From contig CAWVQA010000085.1 in the NCBI GenBank assembly GCA_963932145.1, positions 434,001 to 498,000 on the forward strand: 64,000 bases of DNA, written 5' to 3'. The number at the start of each line of letters is the position of its first letter. Position 1 is the stretch's first letter. Of the stretch, positions 27,002 through 41,045 are shown piece by piece. The DNA is from Acanthosepion lycidas (lineage: Eukaryota > Mollusca > Cephalopoda > Sepiida > Sepiidae). A model generated the notes under the pieces. It saw nothing but the letters and a program-made list of their open reading frames with translations. It was not told the origin of the DNA and made no database searches. The position numbers and the translations under genes are program-made.

Positions 27002-30000
27002 TTGCCTTTAAATTTATACCGTGATCGCAGCATGTATGGACTGGACCTATATGACTGGGATTTCCATGAAAAAGATTGTGGGCAGAAAATGGGTGATCAC
27101 TGTACATTTCTCTTCTGTTTCCTATTTATATTTCTATTTTACTTCCTTCATTTAGCATTATGGACAGGGAAAGACCTAATCTAAGATCTGAAAAAAAAAT
27201 ATTTTACCTTCAAATTCATACCGTGATCATAGCATGTATGGTCTGGACTCATATGATTGGGATTTCCATGAAAAAGATTGTGGGCAGAAAATGGGTGATC
27301 ACAGTACATTTCTCTTCTGTTTCCTATTTATATTTATATTTTACTTCCTTCATTTAGCATTATGGACAGGGAAAGACCTAATCTAAGATCTGAAAAAAAA
27401 TATTTTGCCTTTAAATTTATACCGTGATCGCAGCATGTATGGACTGGATTCATATGACTGGGATTTCCATGAAAAAGATTGTGGGCAGAAAGTGGGTGAT
27501 CACTGTACATTTCTCTTCAGTTTCCTATTCATGTTTCTATTTTACCTCCTCAATTTAGCATTATTGACAGGGAAAGACATAATCTAAAATCTGCTAAAAA
27601 ATATTTCGCCTTCAAATTCATATCGTGATCGTAGCATGCATCGACTCGACTCATATGACTGGGATTTCCATGAAAAAGATTGTGGGCAGAAATTGGGTGA
27701 TCACTGTACATTTCTCTTCTGTTTCCTATTTATATTTCTATTTTACTTCCTTCATTTAGCATTATGGACAGGGAAAGACCTAATCTAAGATCTGAAAAAA
27801 ATATTTTGCCTTCAAATTCATACCGTGATCGTAGCATGCATGGACTCGACTCATATGCCTGGGATTTCCATGAAAAAGATTGTGGGCAGAAAATGGGTGA
27901 TCACTGTACATTTCTCTTCTGTTTCCTATTTATATTTCTATTTTACTTCCTTCATTTAGCATTATGGACAGTGAAAGACCTAATCTAAGATCTGGAAAAA
28001 ATATTTTGCCTTGAAATTCATACCGTGATCGTAGCATGCATGGACTGGACTCATATGACTGGGATTTCCATGAAAAAGATTGTGGGCAGAAAATGGGTGA
28101 TCACAGTACATTTCTCTTCTGTTTCCTATTTATATTTCTATTTTACTTCCTTCATTTAGCATTATGGACAGTGAAAGACCTATTCTAAGATCTGCAAAAA
28201 ATATTTTGCCTTCAAATTCATACCGTGATCGTAGCATGCATGGACTCGACTCATATGACTGGGATTTCCATGAAAAAGATTGTGTGCCGAAAATGGGTGA
28301 TCACTGTACATTTCTCTTCTGTTTCCTATTTATATTTATATTTTACTTCCTTCATTTAGCATTATGGACAGTGAAAGACCTAATCTAAGATCTGAAAAAA
28401 ATATTTTGCCTTCAAATTCATACCGTGATCGTAGTATGTATGGACTCGACTCATATGACTAGGATTTCCATGAAAAAGATTGTGGGCAGAAAATGGGTGA
28501 TCACTGTACATTTCTCTTCTGTTTCCTATTTATATTTCTATTTTACCTCCTCAATTTAGCATTATGGACAGGGAAAGACCTAATCTAAGATCTGCAAAAA
28601 AATGTTTTGCCTTCAAATTCATACTGTGATCGTAGCATGCATGGACTCGACTCAAATGCCTGGGATTTCCATGAAAAAGATTGTGGCCAGAAAATGGGTG
28701 ATCACTGTAGATTTCTCTTCTGTTTCCTATTTATATTTATATTTTACCTCCTCAATTTAGCATTATGGAGAGGGAAAGACCTAAACTAAGACCTGCAAAA
28801 AAATATTTTGCCTTCAAATTCATACCGTGATGGTAGCATGCATGGACTCGACTCATATGACTGGGATTTCCATGAAAAAGATTGTGGGCAGAAAATGGGT
28901 GATCACTGTACATTTCTCTTCTGTTTCCTATTTATATTTCTATTTTACTTCCTTCATTTAGCATTATGGACAGGGAATGACCTAATCTAAATCTGCAAAA
29001 AAATATTTTGCGTTCAAATTCATACCGTGATCGTAGCATGCATGGACTCGATTCATATGACTGGGATTTCCATGAAAAAGATTGTGGGCAGAAAATGGGT
29101 GATCACTGTACATTCTTCTTCTGTTTCTTATTTATATTTCTATTTTACTTCCTCAATTTAGCATTATGGACAGGGAAATACCTAATCTAAGATCTGCAAA
29201 AAAATATTTTCCCTTCAAATTCATACCGTGATCGTAGCATGCATGGACTCGACTCATATGACTGGGATTTCCATGAAAAAGATAGTGGGCAGAAAATGGG
29301 TGATCACTGTACATTTCTCTTCTGTTTCGTATTTATATTTCTATTTTACTTCCTTATTTGAGCATTATGGACAGTGAAAGACCTAATCTAAGATCTGGAA
29401 AAAATATTTTGCCTTGAAATTCATACCGTGATCGTCGCATGTATGGACTCGACTCATATGATTAGTATTTCCATGAAAAAGATTGTGGGCAGAAAATGGG
29501 TGATCACTGTACATTTCTCTTCTGTTTCCTATTTATATTTCTGTTTTACTTCCTCAATTTAGCATTATGGACAGGGAAAGACCTAATCTAAGATCTACAA
29601 AAAAATATTTTGCCTTCAAATTCATATCGTGATCGTAGCATGCATGGACTGGACTCATATGACTGGGATTTCCATGAAAAACATTGTGGCGAGAAAATGG
29701 GTGATCACTGCACATTTCTCTTCTGTTTCTTATTTATATTTGTATTTGACTTCCTCAATTTAGCATTATGGACAGTATAAGACCTAATCTAAAATCTGCA
29801 AAAAATATTTTGCCTTCAAATTCATACCGTGATCGTAGCATGTATGGACTCGACTCATATGACTAGGATTTCCATGAAAAATATTTTGGGCAGAAAATGG
29901 GTGATCACTGTACATTTCTCTTCTGTTTCCTATTTATATTTCTATTTTACCTCCTCAATTTAGCATTATGGACAGGGAAATACCTAATCTAAGATCTGCA

Positions 30001-33000
30001 AAAAAATATTTTGATCAAATTCATACCGTGATCGTAGCATGTATGGACTCGACTCACATGACTGGGATATCCATGAAAAAGATTGTGGGCAGAAAATGGG
30101 GGATCACTGTACATTTCTCTTCTGTTTCCTATTTATATTTATATTTTACCTCCTCAATTTAGCATTATGGACAGGGAATGACCTAATCTAAGATCTTCAA
30201 AAAAATGTTTTACCTTCAAATTCATACTGTGATCGTAGCATGCATGGACTCGACTCAAATGCCTGGGATTTCCATGAAAAAGATTGTGGGCAGAAAATGG
30301 GGGATCACTGTACATTTCTCTTCTGTTTCCTATTTATATTTATATTTTACCTCCTCAGTTTAGCATTATGGACAGGGAAAGACCTAAACTAAGACCTGCA
30401 AAAAAATATTTTGCCTTCAAATTCATACCGTGATGGTAGCATGCATGGACTCGACTCATATGACTGGGATTTCCATGAAAAAGATTGTGGGCAGAAAATG
30501 AGTGATCACTGTACATTTTTCTTCTGTTTCCTAATTATATTTCTATTTTACTTCCTTCATTTAGCATTATGGACAGGGAAAGGCCTAATCTAAGATCTGA
30601 AAAAAAATATTTTGCCTTTAAATTTATACCGTGATCGCAGCATGTATGGACTGGACCTATATGACTGGGATTTCCATGAAAAAGATTGTGGGCAGAAAAT
30701 GGGTGATCACTGTACATTTCTCTTCTGTTTCCTATTTATATTTCTATTTTACTTCCTTCATTTAGCATTATGGACAGGGAAAGACCTAATCTAAGATCTG
30801 AAAAAAAATATTTTGCCTTTAAATTTATACCGTGATCGCAGCATGTATGGACTGGATTCATATGACTGGGATTTCCATGAAAAAGATTGTGGGCAGAAAG
30901 TGGGTGATCACTGTACATTTCTCTTCAGTTTCCTATTCATGTTTCTATTTTACCTCCTCAATTTAGCATTATAGACAGGGAAAGACATAATCTAAAATCT
31001 GCTAAAAAATATTTCGCCTTCAAATTCATATCGTGATCGTAGCATGCATCGACTCGACTCATATGACTGGGATTTCCATGAAAAAGATTGTGGGCAGAAA
31101 TTGGGTGATCACTGTACATTTCTCTTCTGTTTCCTATTTATATTTCTATTTTACTTCCTTCATTTAGCATTATGGACAGGGAAAGACCTAATCTAAGATC
31201 TGAAAAAAATATTTTGCCTTCAAATTTATACCGTGATCGTAGCATGCATGGACTCGACTCATATGCCTGGGATTTCCATGAAAAAGATTGTGGGCAGAAA
31301 ATGGGTGATCACTGTACATTTCTCTTCTGTTTCCTATTTATATTTCTATTTTACTTCCTTCATTTAGCATTATGGACAGTGAAAGACCTAATCTAAGATC
31401 TGGAAAAAATATTTTGCCTTGAAATTCATACCGTGATCGTCGCATGTATGGACTCGACTCATATGATTAGTATTTCCATGAAAAAGATTGTGGGCAGAAA
31501 ATGGGTGATCACTGTACATTTCTCTTCTGTTTCCTATTTATATTTCTGTTTTACTTCCTCAATTTAGCATTATGGACAGGGAAAGACCTAATCTAAGATC
31601 TACAAAAAAATATTTTGCCTTCAAATTCATATCGTGATCGTAGCATGCATGGACTGGACTCATATGACTGGGATTTCCATGAAAAAGATTGTGGGCAGAA
31701 AATGGGTGATCACAGTACATTTCTCTTCTGTTTCCTATTTATATTTCTATTTTACTTCCTTCATTTAGCATTATTGACAGTGAAAGACCTATTCTAAGAT
31801 CTGCAAAAAATATTTTGCCTTCAAATTCATACCGTGATCGTAGCATGCATGGACTCGACTCATATGACTGGGATTTCCATGAAAAAGATTGTGGGCCGAA
31901 AATGGGTGATCACTGTACATTTCTCTTCTGTTTCCTATTTATATTTATATTTTACTTCCTTCATTTAGCATTATGGACAGGGAAAGACCTAATCTAAGAT
32001 CTGAAAAAAATATTTTGCCTTCAAATTCATACCGTGATCGTAGTATGTATGGACTCGACTCATATGACTAGGATTTCCATGAAAAAGATTGTGGGCAGAA
32101 AATGGGTGATCACTGTACATTTCTCTTCTGTTTCCTATTTATATTTATATTTTACCTCCTCAATTTAGCATTATGGACAGGGAAAGACCTAATCTAAGAT
32201 CTGCAAAAAAATGTTTTGCCTTCAAATTCATACTGTGATCGTAGCATGCATGGACTCGACTCAAATGCCTGGGATTTCCATGAAAAAGATTGTGGGCAGA
32301 AAATGGGTGATCACTGTAGATTTCTCTTCTGTTTCCTATTTATATTTATATTTATCTCCTCAATTTAGCATTATGGAGAGGGAAAGACCTAAACTAAGAC
32401 CTGCACAAAAATATTTTGCCTTCAAATTCATACCGTGATGGTAGCATGCATGGACTCGACTCATATGACTGGGATTTCCATGAAAAAGATTGTGGGCAGA
32501 AAATGGGTGATCACTGTACATTTCTCTTCTGTTTCCTATTTATATTTCTATTTTACTTCCTTCATTTAGCATTATGGACAGGGAATGACCTAATCTAAAT
32601 CTGCAAAAAAATATTTTGCGTTCAAATTCATACCGTGATCGTAGCATGCATGGACTCGATTCATATGACTGGGATTTCCATGAAAAAGATTGTGGGCAGA
32701 AAATGGGTGATCACTGTACATTCTTCTTCTGTTTCTTATTCATATTTCTATTTTACTTCCTCAATTTAGCATTATGGACAGGGAAATACCTAATCTAAGA
32801 TCTGCAAAAAAATATTTTCCCTTCAAATTCATACCGTGATCGTAGCATGCATGGACTCGACTCATATGAATGGGATTTCCATGAAAAAGATTGTGGGCAG
32901 AAAATGGGTGATCACTGTACATTTCTCTTCTGTTTCGTATTTATATTTCTATTTTACTTCCTTATTTGAGCATTATGGACAGTGAAAGACCTAATCTAAG

Positions 33001-34218
33001 ATCTGGAAAAAATATTTTGCCTTGAAATTCATACCGTGATCGTCGCATGTATGGACTCGACTCATATGATTAGTATTTCCATGAAAAAGATTGTGGGCAG
33101 AAAATGGGTGATCACTGTACATTTCTCTTCTGTTTCCTATTTATATTTCTGTTTTACTTCCTCAATTTAGCATTATGGACAGGGAAAGACCTAATCTAAG
33201 ATCTACAAAAAAATATTTTGCCTTCAAATTCATATCGTGATCGTAGCATGCATGGACTGGACCCATATGACTGGGATCTCCATGAAAAAGATTGTGGGCA
33301 GAAAATGGGTGATCACTGCACATTTCTCTTCTGTTTCATATTTATATTTCTATTTGACTTCCTCAATTTAGCATTATGGACAGTATAAGACCTAATCTAA
33401 AATCTGCAAAAAATATTTTGCCTTCAAATTCATACCGTGATCGTAGCATGTATGGACTCGACTCATATGACTAGGATTTCCATGAAAAAGATTTTGGGCA
33501 GAAAATGGGTGATCACTGTACATTTCTCTACTGTTTCCTATTTATATTTCTATTTTACCTCCTCAATTTAGCATTATGGACAGGGAAATACCTAATCTAA
33601 GATCTGCAAAAAAATATTTTGATCAAATTCATACCATGATCGTAGCATGTATGGACTCGACTCACATGACTGGGATATCCATGAAAAAGATTGTGGGCAG
33701 AAAATGGGGGATCACTGTACATTTCTCTTCTGTTTCCTATTTATATTTATATTTTACCTCCTGAATTTAGCATTATGGACAGGGAATGACCTAATCTAAG
33801 ATCTACAAAAAAATGTTTTACCTTCAAATTCATACTGTGATCGTAGCATGCATGGACTCGACTCAAATGCCTGGGATTTCCATGAAAAAGATTGTGGGCA
33901 GAAAATGGGTGATCACTGTAGATTTCTCTTCTGTTTACTATTTATATTTATATTTTACCTCCTCAGTTTAGCATTATGGAGAGGGAAAGACCTAAACTAA
34001 GACCTGCACAAAAATATTTTGCCTTCAAATTCATACCGTGATGGTAGCATGCATGGACTCGACTCATATGACTGGGATTTCCATGAAAAAGATTGTGGGC
34101 TGAAAATGAGTGATCACTGTACATTTTTCTTCTATGTCCTAATTATATTTCTATTTTACTTCCTTCATTTAGCATTATGGACAGGGAAAGACCTAATCTA
34201 ATATCTGCAAAAAATATT
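27002..34218 (+). repeat. 18-mer HOR, two tandem copies of ~3.6 kb
   Basis: Copy one is 27002-30611 and copy two 30612-34218. Many private markers recur 3608-3610 bp apart: TGATCGCAGCATG (27026/30636), GGTAGCATGCATGG (28835/32443), TTTTGATCAAATTC with five bases missing (about 30010/33618), and ACATTCTTCTTCTG (29110/32718). Between 27405 and about 27990 the offset is 3408, because copy two lacks the unit at 27204. It returns to about 3608 because copy two has gained a unit at about 31415, resembling the one at 29407. Total lengths are therefore nearly equal although the content is rearranged. Confidence 0.92.
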
Positions 34219-37200
34219 TTGCCTTCAAATTCATACCGTGATCGTAGCATGTATGGACTCGACTCATATGACTGGGATTTCCATGAAAAAGATTGTGGGC
34301 AGAAAATGGGTGATCACTGTACATTTCTCTTCTGTTTCCTATTTATATTTATATTTTACCTCCTCAATTTAGCATTATGGACAGGGAAAGACCTAATCTA
34401 AGATCTGCAAAAAAATATTTTGCCTTCAAATTCATACCGTGATCGTAGCATGCATGGACTCGACTCATATGACTGGGATTTCCAGGAAATAGATTGTGGG
34501 CACAAAATGGGTGATCACTGTACATTTCTCTTCTGTTTCCTGTTTTTATTTCTATTTTACTTCCTTCATTTAGCATTATGGACAGGGAAAGACCTAATCT
34601 AAAATCTGCACAAAAATATTTTGCCTTCAAATTCATACCGTGATCGTAGCATGCATGGACTCGACTCATATAACTGGGAGTTCCATGAAAAAGATTGTGG
34701 GCAGAAAATCGGTGATCACTGTACATTTCTCTTCTGTTTCCTATTTATATTTATATTTTACCTCCTCAATTTAGCATTATGGACAGGGAAAGACCTAATC
34801 TAAAATCTGCACAAAAATATTTTGCCTTCAAATTCATACCGTGAACGTAGCATGCATGGACTCGACTCAGATGACTGGGATGTCCATGAAAAAGATTGTG
34901 GGCCGAAAATGGGTGATCACTGTACATTTCTCTTCTGTTTCTTAGTTATATTTCTACTTTACTTCCTCAATTTAGCAATATGGACAGGGAAAGACCCTAT
35001 CTAAGATCTGCACAAAAATATTTTGCCTTCAAATTCATACCGTGATCGTAGCATGCATGGACTCGACTCATATGACTGGGATTTCCATTAAAAAGGATGT
35101 GGGCCTAAAATGGGTGATTACTGTACATTTCTCTTCTGTTTCCTATTTATATTTCTATTTTACCTCCTCAATTTAGCATTATGGACAGGGAAAGACCTAA
35201 TCTAAGATCTGCACAAAAACAATTTGCTTCAAATTCATACCGTGATTGTAGCATGCATGGACTCGACTCATATGACTGGGAGTTCCATGAAAAAGATTGT
35301 GGGCCGAAAATGGGTGATTACTGTACATTTCTCTTCTGTTTCCTATTTATATTTCTATTTTACCTCCTTAATTTAGCATTATGGACAGGTAAAGACCTAA
35401 TCTAAAATCTGCACAAAAATATTTTGCTTCAAATTCATACCGTGATTGTAGCATGCATGGACTCGACTCATATGACTGGGAGTTCCATGAAAAAGATTGT
35501 GGGCAGAAAATCGGTGATCACTGTACATTTCTCTTCTGTTTCCTATTTATATTTATATTTTACCTCCTCAATTTAGCATTATGGACAGGGAAAGACCTAA
35601 TCTAAATTCTGCACAAAAATATTTTGCCTTCAAATTCATACCGTGAACGTAGCATGCATGGACTCGACTCAGATGACTGGGATGTCCATGAAAAAGATTG
35701 TGGGCCGAAAATGGGTGATGACCGTACATTTCTCTTCTGTTTCCTATTTATATTTCTATTTTACATCCTCAATTTAGCATTATGGACAGGGAAAGACCTA
35801 ATATAATATCTGTACAAAAATATTTTGCCTTCAAATTCATACCGTGATCGTAGCATGCATGGACTCGACTCATATGAGTGGGATTTCCATGAAAAAGATT
35901 GTGGGCCGAAAATGCGTGATCACTGTACATTTCTCTTCTGTTTCCTATTTATATTTCTATTTTACATCCTCAATTTAGCATTATGGACAGGGAATGACCT
36001 AATATAATATCTGTACAAAAATATTTTGCCTTCAAATTCATACCGTGATCGTAGCATGCATGGACTCGACTCATATGACTGGGATTTCCATGAAAAAGAC
36101 TGTGGGCCGAAAATGGGTGATCACTGTACATTTCTCTTCTGTTTCCTATTTATATTTCTATTTTCCTCCTCAATTTAGCATTATAGACAGGGAAAGACCA
36201 AATCTAAGATCTGAACAAAAATATTTTGCCTTCAAATTCATACCGTGATTGTAGAATGCATGGACTCGACTCATATGACTGGGATTTCCATGAAAAAGAT
36301 TGTGGGCCGAAAATGGGTGATCACTGTACATTTCTCTTCTGTTTCCTATTTATATTTATATTTTACCTCCTCAATTTGGCATTATGGACAGGGAAAGACC
36401 TAATCTAAGTTCTGCACAAAAATATTTTGCCTTCAAATTCATACCGTGATCGTAGAATGCATGGACTCGACTCATATGACTGGGATTTCCATGAAAAAGA
36501 TTGTGGGCCGAAAATGGGTGATCACTGTACATTTCTCTTCTGTTTCCTATTTATATTTATATTTTACCTCCTCAATTTAGCAATATGGACAGGGGAAGAC
36601 CTAATCTAAGATCTGCACAAAAATATTTTGCCTTCAATTTCATACCGTGATCGTAGCATGCATGGACTCGACTCATATGACTGGGATTTCCATGAAAAAG
36701 ATTGTGGGCCGAAAATGGGTGATTTCTGTACATTTCTCTTCTGTTTCCTATTTATATTTCTATTTTACCTCCACAATTTAGCATTATGGACAGGTAAAGA
36801 CCTAATCTAAAATCTGCTCAAAAATATTTTGCTTCAAATTCATACCGTGATTGTAGCATGCATGGACTCGACTCATATGACTGGGAGTTCCATGAAAAAG
36901 ATTGTGGGCCGAAAATGGCTGATCACTGTACATTTCTCTTCTGTTTCCTATTTATATTTCTATTTTACCTCCTCAATTTAGCATTATGGACAGGGAAAGA
37001 CCTAATCTAAAATCTGCACAAAAATGTTTTGCTTTCAAATTCATACCGTGAACGTAGCATGCATGGACTCGACTCAGATGACTGGGATGTCCATGAAAAA
37101 GATTGTGGGCCTAAAATGGGTGATGACCGTACATTTCTCTTCTGTTTCCTATTTATATTTCTATTTTACCTCCTCAATTTAGCATTATGGACAGGGAAAG

Positions 37201-40200
37201 AACTAATATAATATCTGTACAAAAATATTTTGCCTTCAAATTCATACCGTGAACGTAGCATGCATGGACTCGACTCATATGACTGGGATTTCCATGAAAA
37301 AGATTGTGGGCCGAAAATGGGTGATCACTGTACATTTCTCTTCTGTTTCGTATTTATATTTATATTTTACCTTCTCAATTTAGCATTATGGACAGGGAAA
37401 GACCTAATCTAAAATCTGCACAAAAATATTTTGCCTTCAAATTCATACCGTGAACGTAGCATGCATGGACTCGACTCATATGACTGGGATGTCCATGAAA
37501 AAGATTGTGGGCTGAAAATGGGTGATGACCGTACATTTCTCCTCAGTTTCCTATTTATATTTCTATTTTACCTCCTCAATTTAGCATTATGGACAGGGAA
37601 AGACCTAATATAATATCTGTACAAAAATATTTTGCCTTCAAATTCATACCGTGATCGTAGCATGCATGGACTCGACTCATATGAGTGGGATTTCCATGAA
37701 AAAGATTGTGGGCCGAAAATGCGTGATCACTGTACATTTCTCTTCTCTTTCCTATTTATATTTATATTTTACATCCTCAATTTAGCATTATGGACAGGGA
37801 AAGACCTAATATAATATCTGTACAAAAATATTTTTTGCCTTCAAATTCATACCGTAATCGTAGCATGCATGGATTCGACTCATATGACTGGGATTTCCAT
37901 GAAAAAGATTGTGGGCCGAAAATGGGTGATCACTGTACATTTCTCTTCTGTTTCCTATTTCTATTTCTATTTTACCTCCTCAATTTTGCAATATGGCCAG
38001 GTAAAGACCTAATCTAAGCTTTGCACGAAAATATTTTGCCTTCAAATTCATGCCGTGATCGTAGCATGCATGGACTCGACTCATATGAGTGGGATTTCCA
38101 TGAAAAAGACTGTGGGCCGAAAATGGGTGATCACTGTACATTTCTCTTCTGTTTCCTATTTATATTTATATTTTCCTCCTCAATTTAGCATTATAGACAG
38201 GGAAAGACCAAATCTAAGATCTTAACATAAATATTTTGCCTTCAAATTCATACCGTGATCGTAGAATGCATGGACTCGACTCATATGACTGGGATTTCCA
38301 TGAAAAAGATTGTGGGCCGAAAATGGGTGATCACTGTACATTTCTCTTCTGTTCCCTATTTATATTTATATTTTACCTCCTCAATTTAGCATTATGGACA
38401 GGGAAAGACCTAATCTAAGTTCTGCACAAAAATATTTTGCCTTCCAATTCATACCGTGATCGTAGCATGCATGGACTCAACTCATATGACTGGGATTTCC
38501 ATGAAAAAGATTGTGGGCCGAAAATGGGTGATGACCGTACATTTCTCTTCTGTTTCCTATTTATATTTCTATTTTATATCCTCAATTTAGCATTATGGAC
38601 AGAGAAAGAACTAATATAATATCTGCACAAAAATATTTTGCCTTCAAATTCATACCGTAATCGTAGCATGCATGGATTCGACTCATATGACTGGGATTTC
38701 CATGAAAAAATTGTGGGCCGAAAATGGGTGATCACTGTACATTTCTCTTCTGTTTCCTATTTATATTTATATTTTACCTCCTCAATTTAGCAATATGGTC
38801 AGGGAAAGACCTAATCTAAGATTTGCACGAATATATTTTCCCTTCTAAATCATACCGTGATCGTAGCATGCATGGACTCGACTCATATGATTGGGATTTC
38901 CATAAAAAAGATTGTGGGCCGAAAATTGGTGATCACTGTACATTTCTCTTCTGTTTCCTATTTATATTTCTATTTTACCTCCTCAATTTAGCATTATGGA
39001 CAGGGAAAGACCTAATCTAAGATCTGCACAAAAATATTTTGCCTTCAAATTCATACCGTGATTGTAGCATGCATGGACTTGACTCATATGACTGGGATTT
39101 CCATGAAAAAGATTGTGGGCCGAAAATGGGTGATCACTGTACATTTCTCTTCTGTTTCCTATTTATATTTATATTTTACCTCCTCAATTTATAATTATGG
39201 ACAGGTAAAGACCTAATCTAAAATCTGCACAAAAATATTTTGCCTTCAAATTCATACCCTCAACGTAGCATGCATGGACTCGACTCATATGAGTGGGATT
39301 TCCATGAAAAAGATTGTGGGCCGAAAATGGGTGATCACTGTACATTTCTCTTCTGTTTCCTATTTATATTTCTATTTTCCTCCTCAATTTAGCATTATAG
39401 ACAGGGAAAGACCTAATCTAAGATCTGAACAAAATATTTTGCCTTCAAATTCATACCGTGTTCGTAGAATGCATGGACTCGACTCATATGACTGGGATTT
39501 CCATGAAAAATATTGTGGGCCGAAAATGGGTGATCACTGTACATTTCTCTTCTGTTTCCTATTTATATTTCTAATTCACCTACTAAATTTAGCATTATGG
39601 ACAGGGAAAGACCTAATCTAAGATTTGCAAAAAAATATTTTGTCTTCAAATTCATACCGTGATCGTTGCATGCATGGACTCGACCCATATGACTGGGATT
39701 TCCATGAAAAAGATTGTGGGCAGAATATGGGTGATCACTGTACATTTCTCTTCTGCTTCCTATTTATATTTCTATTTTACTGCCTTCATTTAGCATTATG
39801 GACAGGGAAAGACCTAAACTAAGATCTGCAAAAAAATATTTTGACTTCAAATTCATACCGTGATCGTAGCATGCATAGACTCGACTCCTATGACTGGGAT
39901 TTCCATGAAAATGGTTGTGTGCCGAAAATGGGTGATCACTGTACATTTCTCTTCTGTTTCCTATTTATATTTCTATTTTACATACTCAATTTAGCATTAT
40001 GGACAGGGAAAGACGTAATATAATATCTGCACGAAAATATTTTGCCTTCAAATTCATACCGTGATCGTAGCATGCATGGACCCGACTCATATGACTGGGA
40101 TTTCCATGAAAAAGATTGTGGGCCGAAAATGCGTGATCACTGTACATTTCTCTTCTGTTTCCTATTTATGTTTATATTTTACCTCCTCAATTTAGCAATA

Positions 40201-40645
40201 TGGCCAGGGAAAGACCTAATCTAAGCTTTGCACGAAAATATTTTGCCTTCAAATTCATACCGTGATCGTAGCATGCATGGACTCGACTCATATGAGTGGG
40301 ATTTCCATGAAAAAGATTGTGGGCCGAAAATGGGTGATCACTGTACATTTCTCTTCTGTTTTCTATTTCTATTTCTATTTTCCTCCTCAATTTAGCATTA
40401 TAGACAGGGAAAGACCTAATCTAAGACCTGAACAAAAATATTTTGCCTTCAAATTCATACCGTGTTCGTAGAATGCATGGACTCGACTCATATGACTGGG
40501 ATTTCCATGAAAAAGATTGTGGGCCGAAAATGGGTGATCACTGTACATTTCTCTTCTGTTTCCTATTTATATTTCTATTTTACCTCCTCAATTTAGCATT
40601 ATGGACAGGGAAAGACCTAATCTAAGATCTGCACAAAAATATTTT
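34219..40645 (+). repeat. Zone D: transitional CCG-type monomers
   Basis: From 34219 to about 34821 units are mosaics of zone C and zone E bases (GGGCAC with GCACA, or GGGCAG with CTCCTCAA). Afterwards GGGCCG and GCACAAAAAT dominate. Private markers include TGAACGTAG with CAGATGACTGGGATGTCC and GGGTGATGACCGTAC (35624, 37029), CTAATATAATATCTGTAC (35806, 36001, 37610, 37811), GTAGAATGCATGG (36226, 36427, 38236) and TTTTCCTCCTC with ATTATAGACAGG (36026, 38037, 39239, 40242). Short blocks of two or three units recur 1.0-2.0 kb apart, without one stable HOR length. Confidence 0.8.
34364..34726 (-). other. Antisense read-through frame across two monomers (probably not a gene)
   Basis: On the reverse strand a 120-codon frame crosses a monomer junction here, with similar frames at 17090-17452 and 18702-19064. 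They exist because the reverse-strand stop seen in most units is absent in the left-hand of these units. The product would be repetitive with a ~67-residue period. No start context, promoter or conservation argues for translation. Confidence 0.25.
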
Positions 40646-41045
40646 GCCTTCAAATTCATACCGTGATCGTAGCATGCATTGACTCGACTCCTATGACTGG
40701 GATTTCCATGAAAAAGATTGTGGGCCGATAATGGGGGATCACTGTACATTTCTCTTCTGTTTCCTATTTATATTTCTATTTTACCTCCTCAATTTCGCAT
40801 TATGGACAGGGAAAGACCTAATCTAAGATCTGCACAAAAATATTTTACCTTCAAATTCATATCGTGATTGTAGCATGCATGGACCCGACTCATATGACTG
40901 GGATTTCCATGAAAAAGATTGTGGGCCGAAAATGGGTGATCACTGTACATTTCTCTTCTGTTTCCTATTTATATTTCTATTTTACCTCCTCAATTTCGCA
41001 TTATGGACAGGGAAAGACCTAATCTAAGATCTGCACAAAAATATT

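Larger units (their letters stand above)
20973..34218 (+). repeat. Zone C: CAG/GCAAA-type monomers
   Basis: Units here are mostly GGGCAGAAAATG, with GCAAAAAAATATTTTG at the junction and TTTACTTCCTTCATTTAGC in many copies. T1 and T2 units are absent. Sub-variants include TCTGAAAAAAAATATT and TCTGGAAAAAATATT at the junction, CACAGTACATT in place of CACTGTACATT, and GACTGGACTC in place of GACTCGACTC. The zone is organised as 8/9-mers followed by an 18-mer doublet. Confidence 0.82.
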
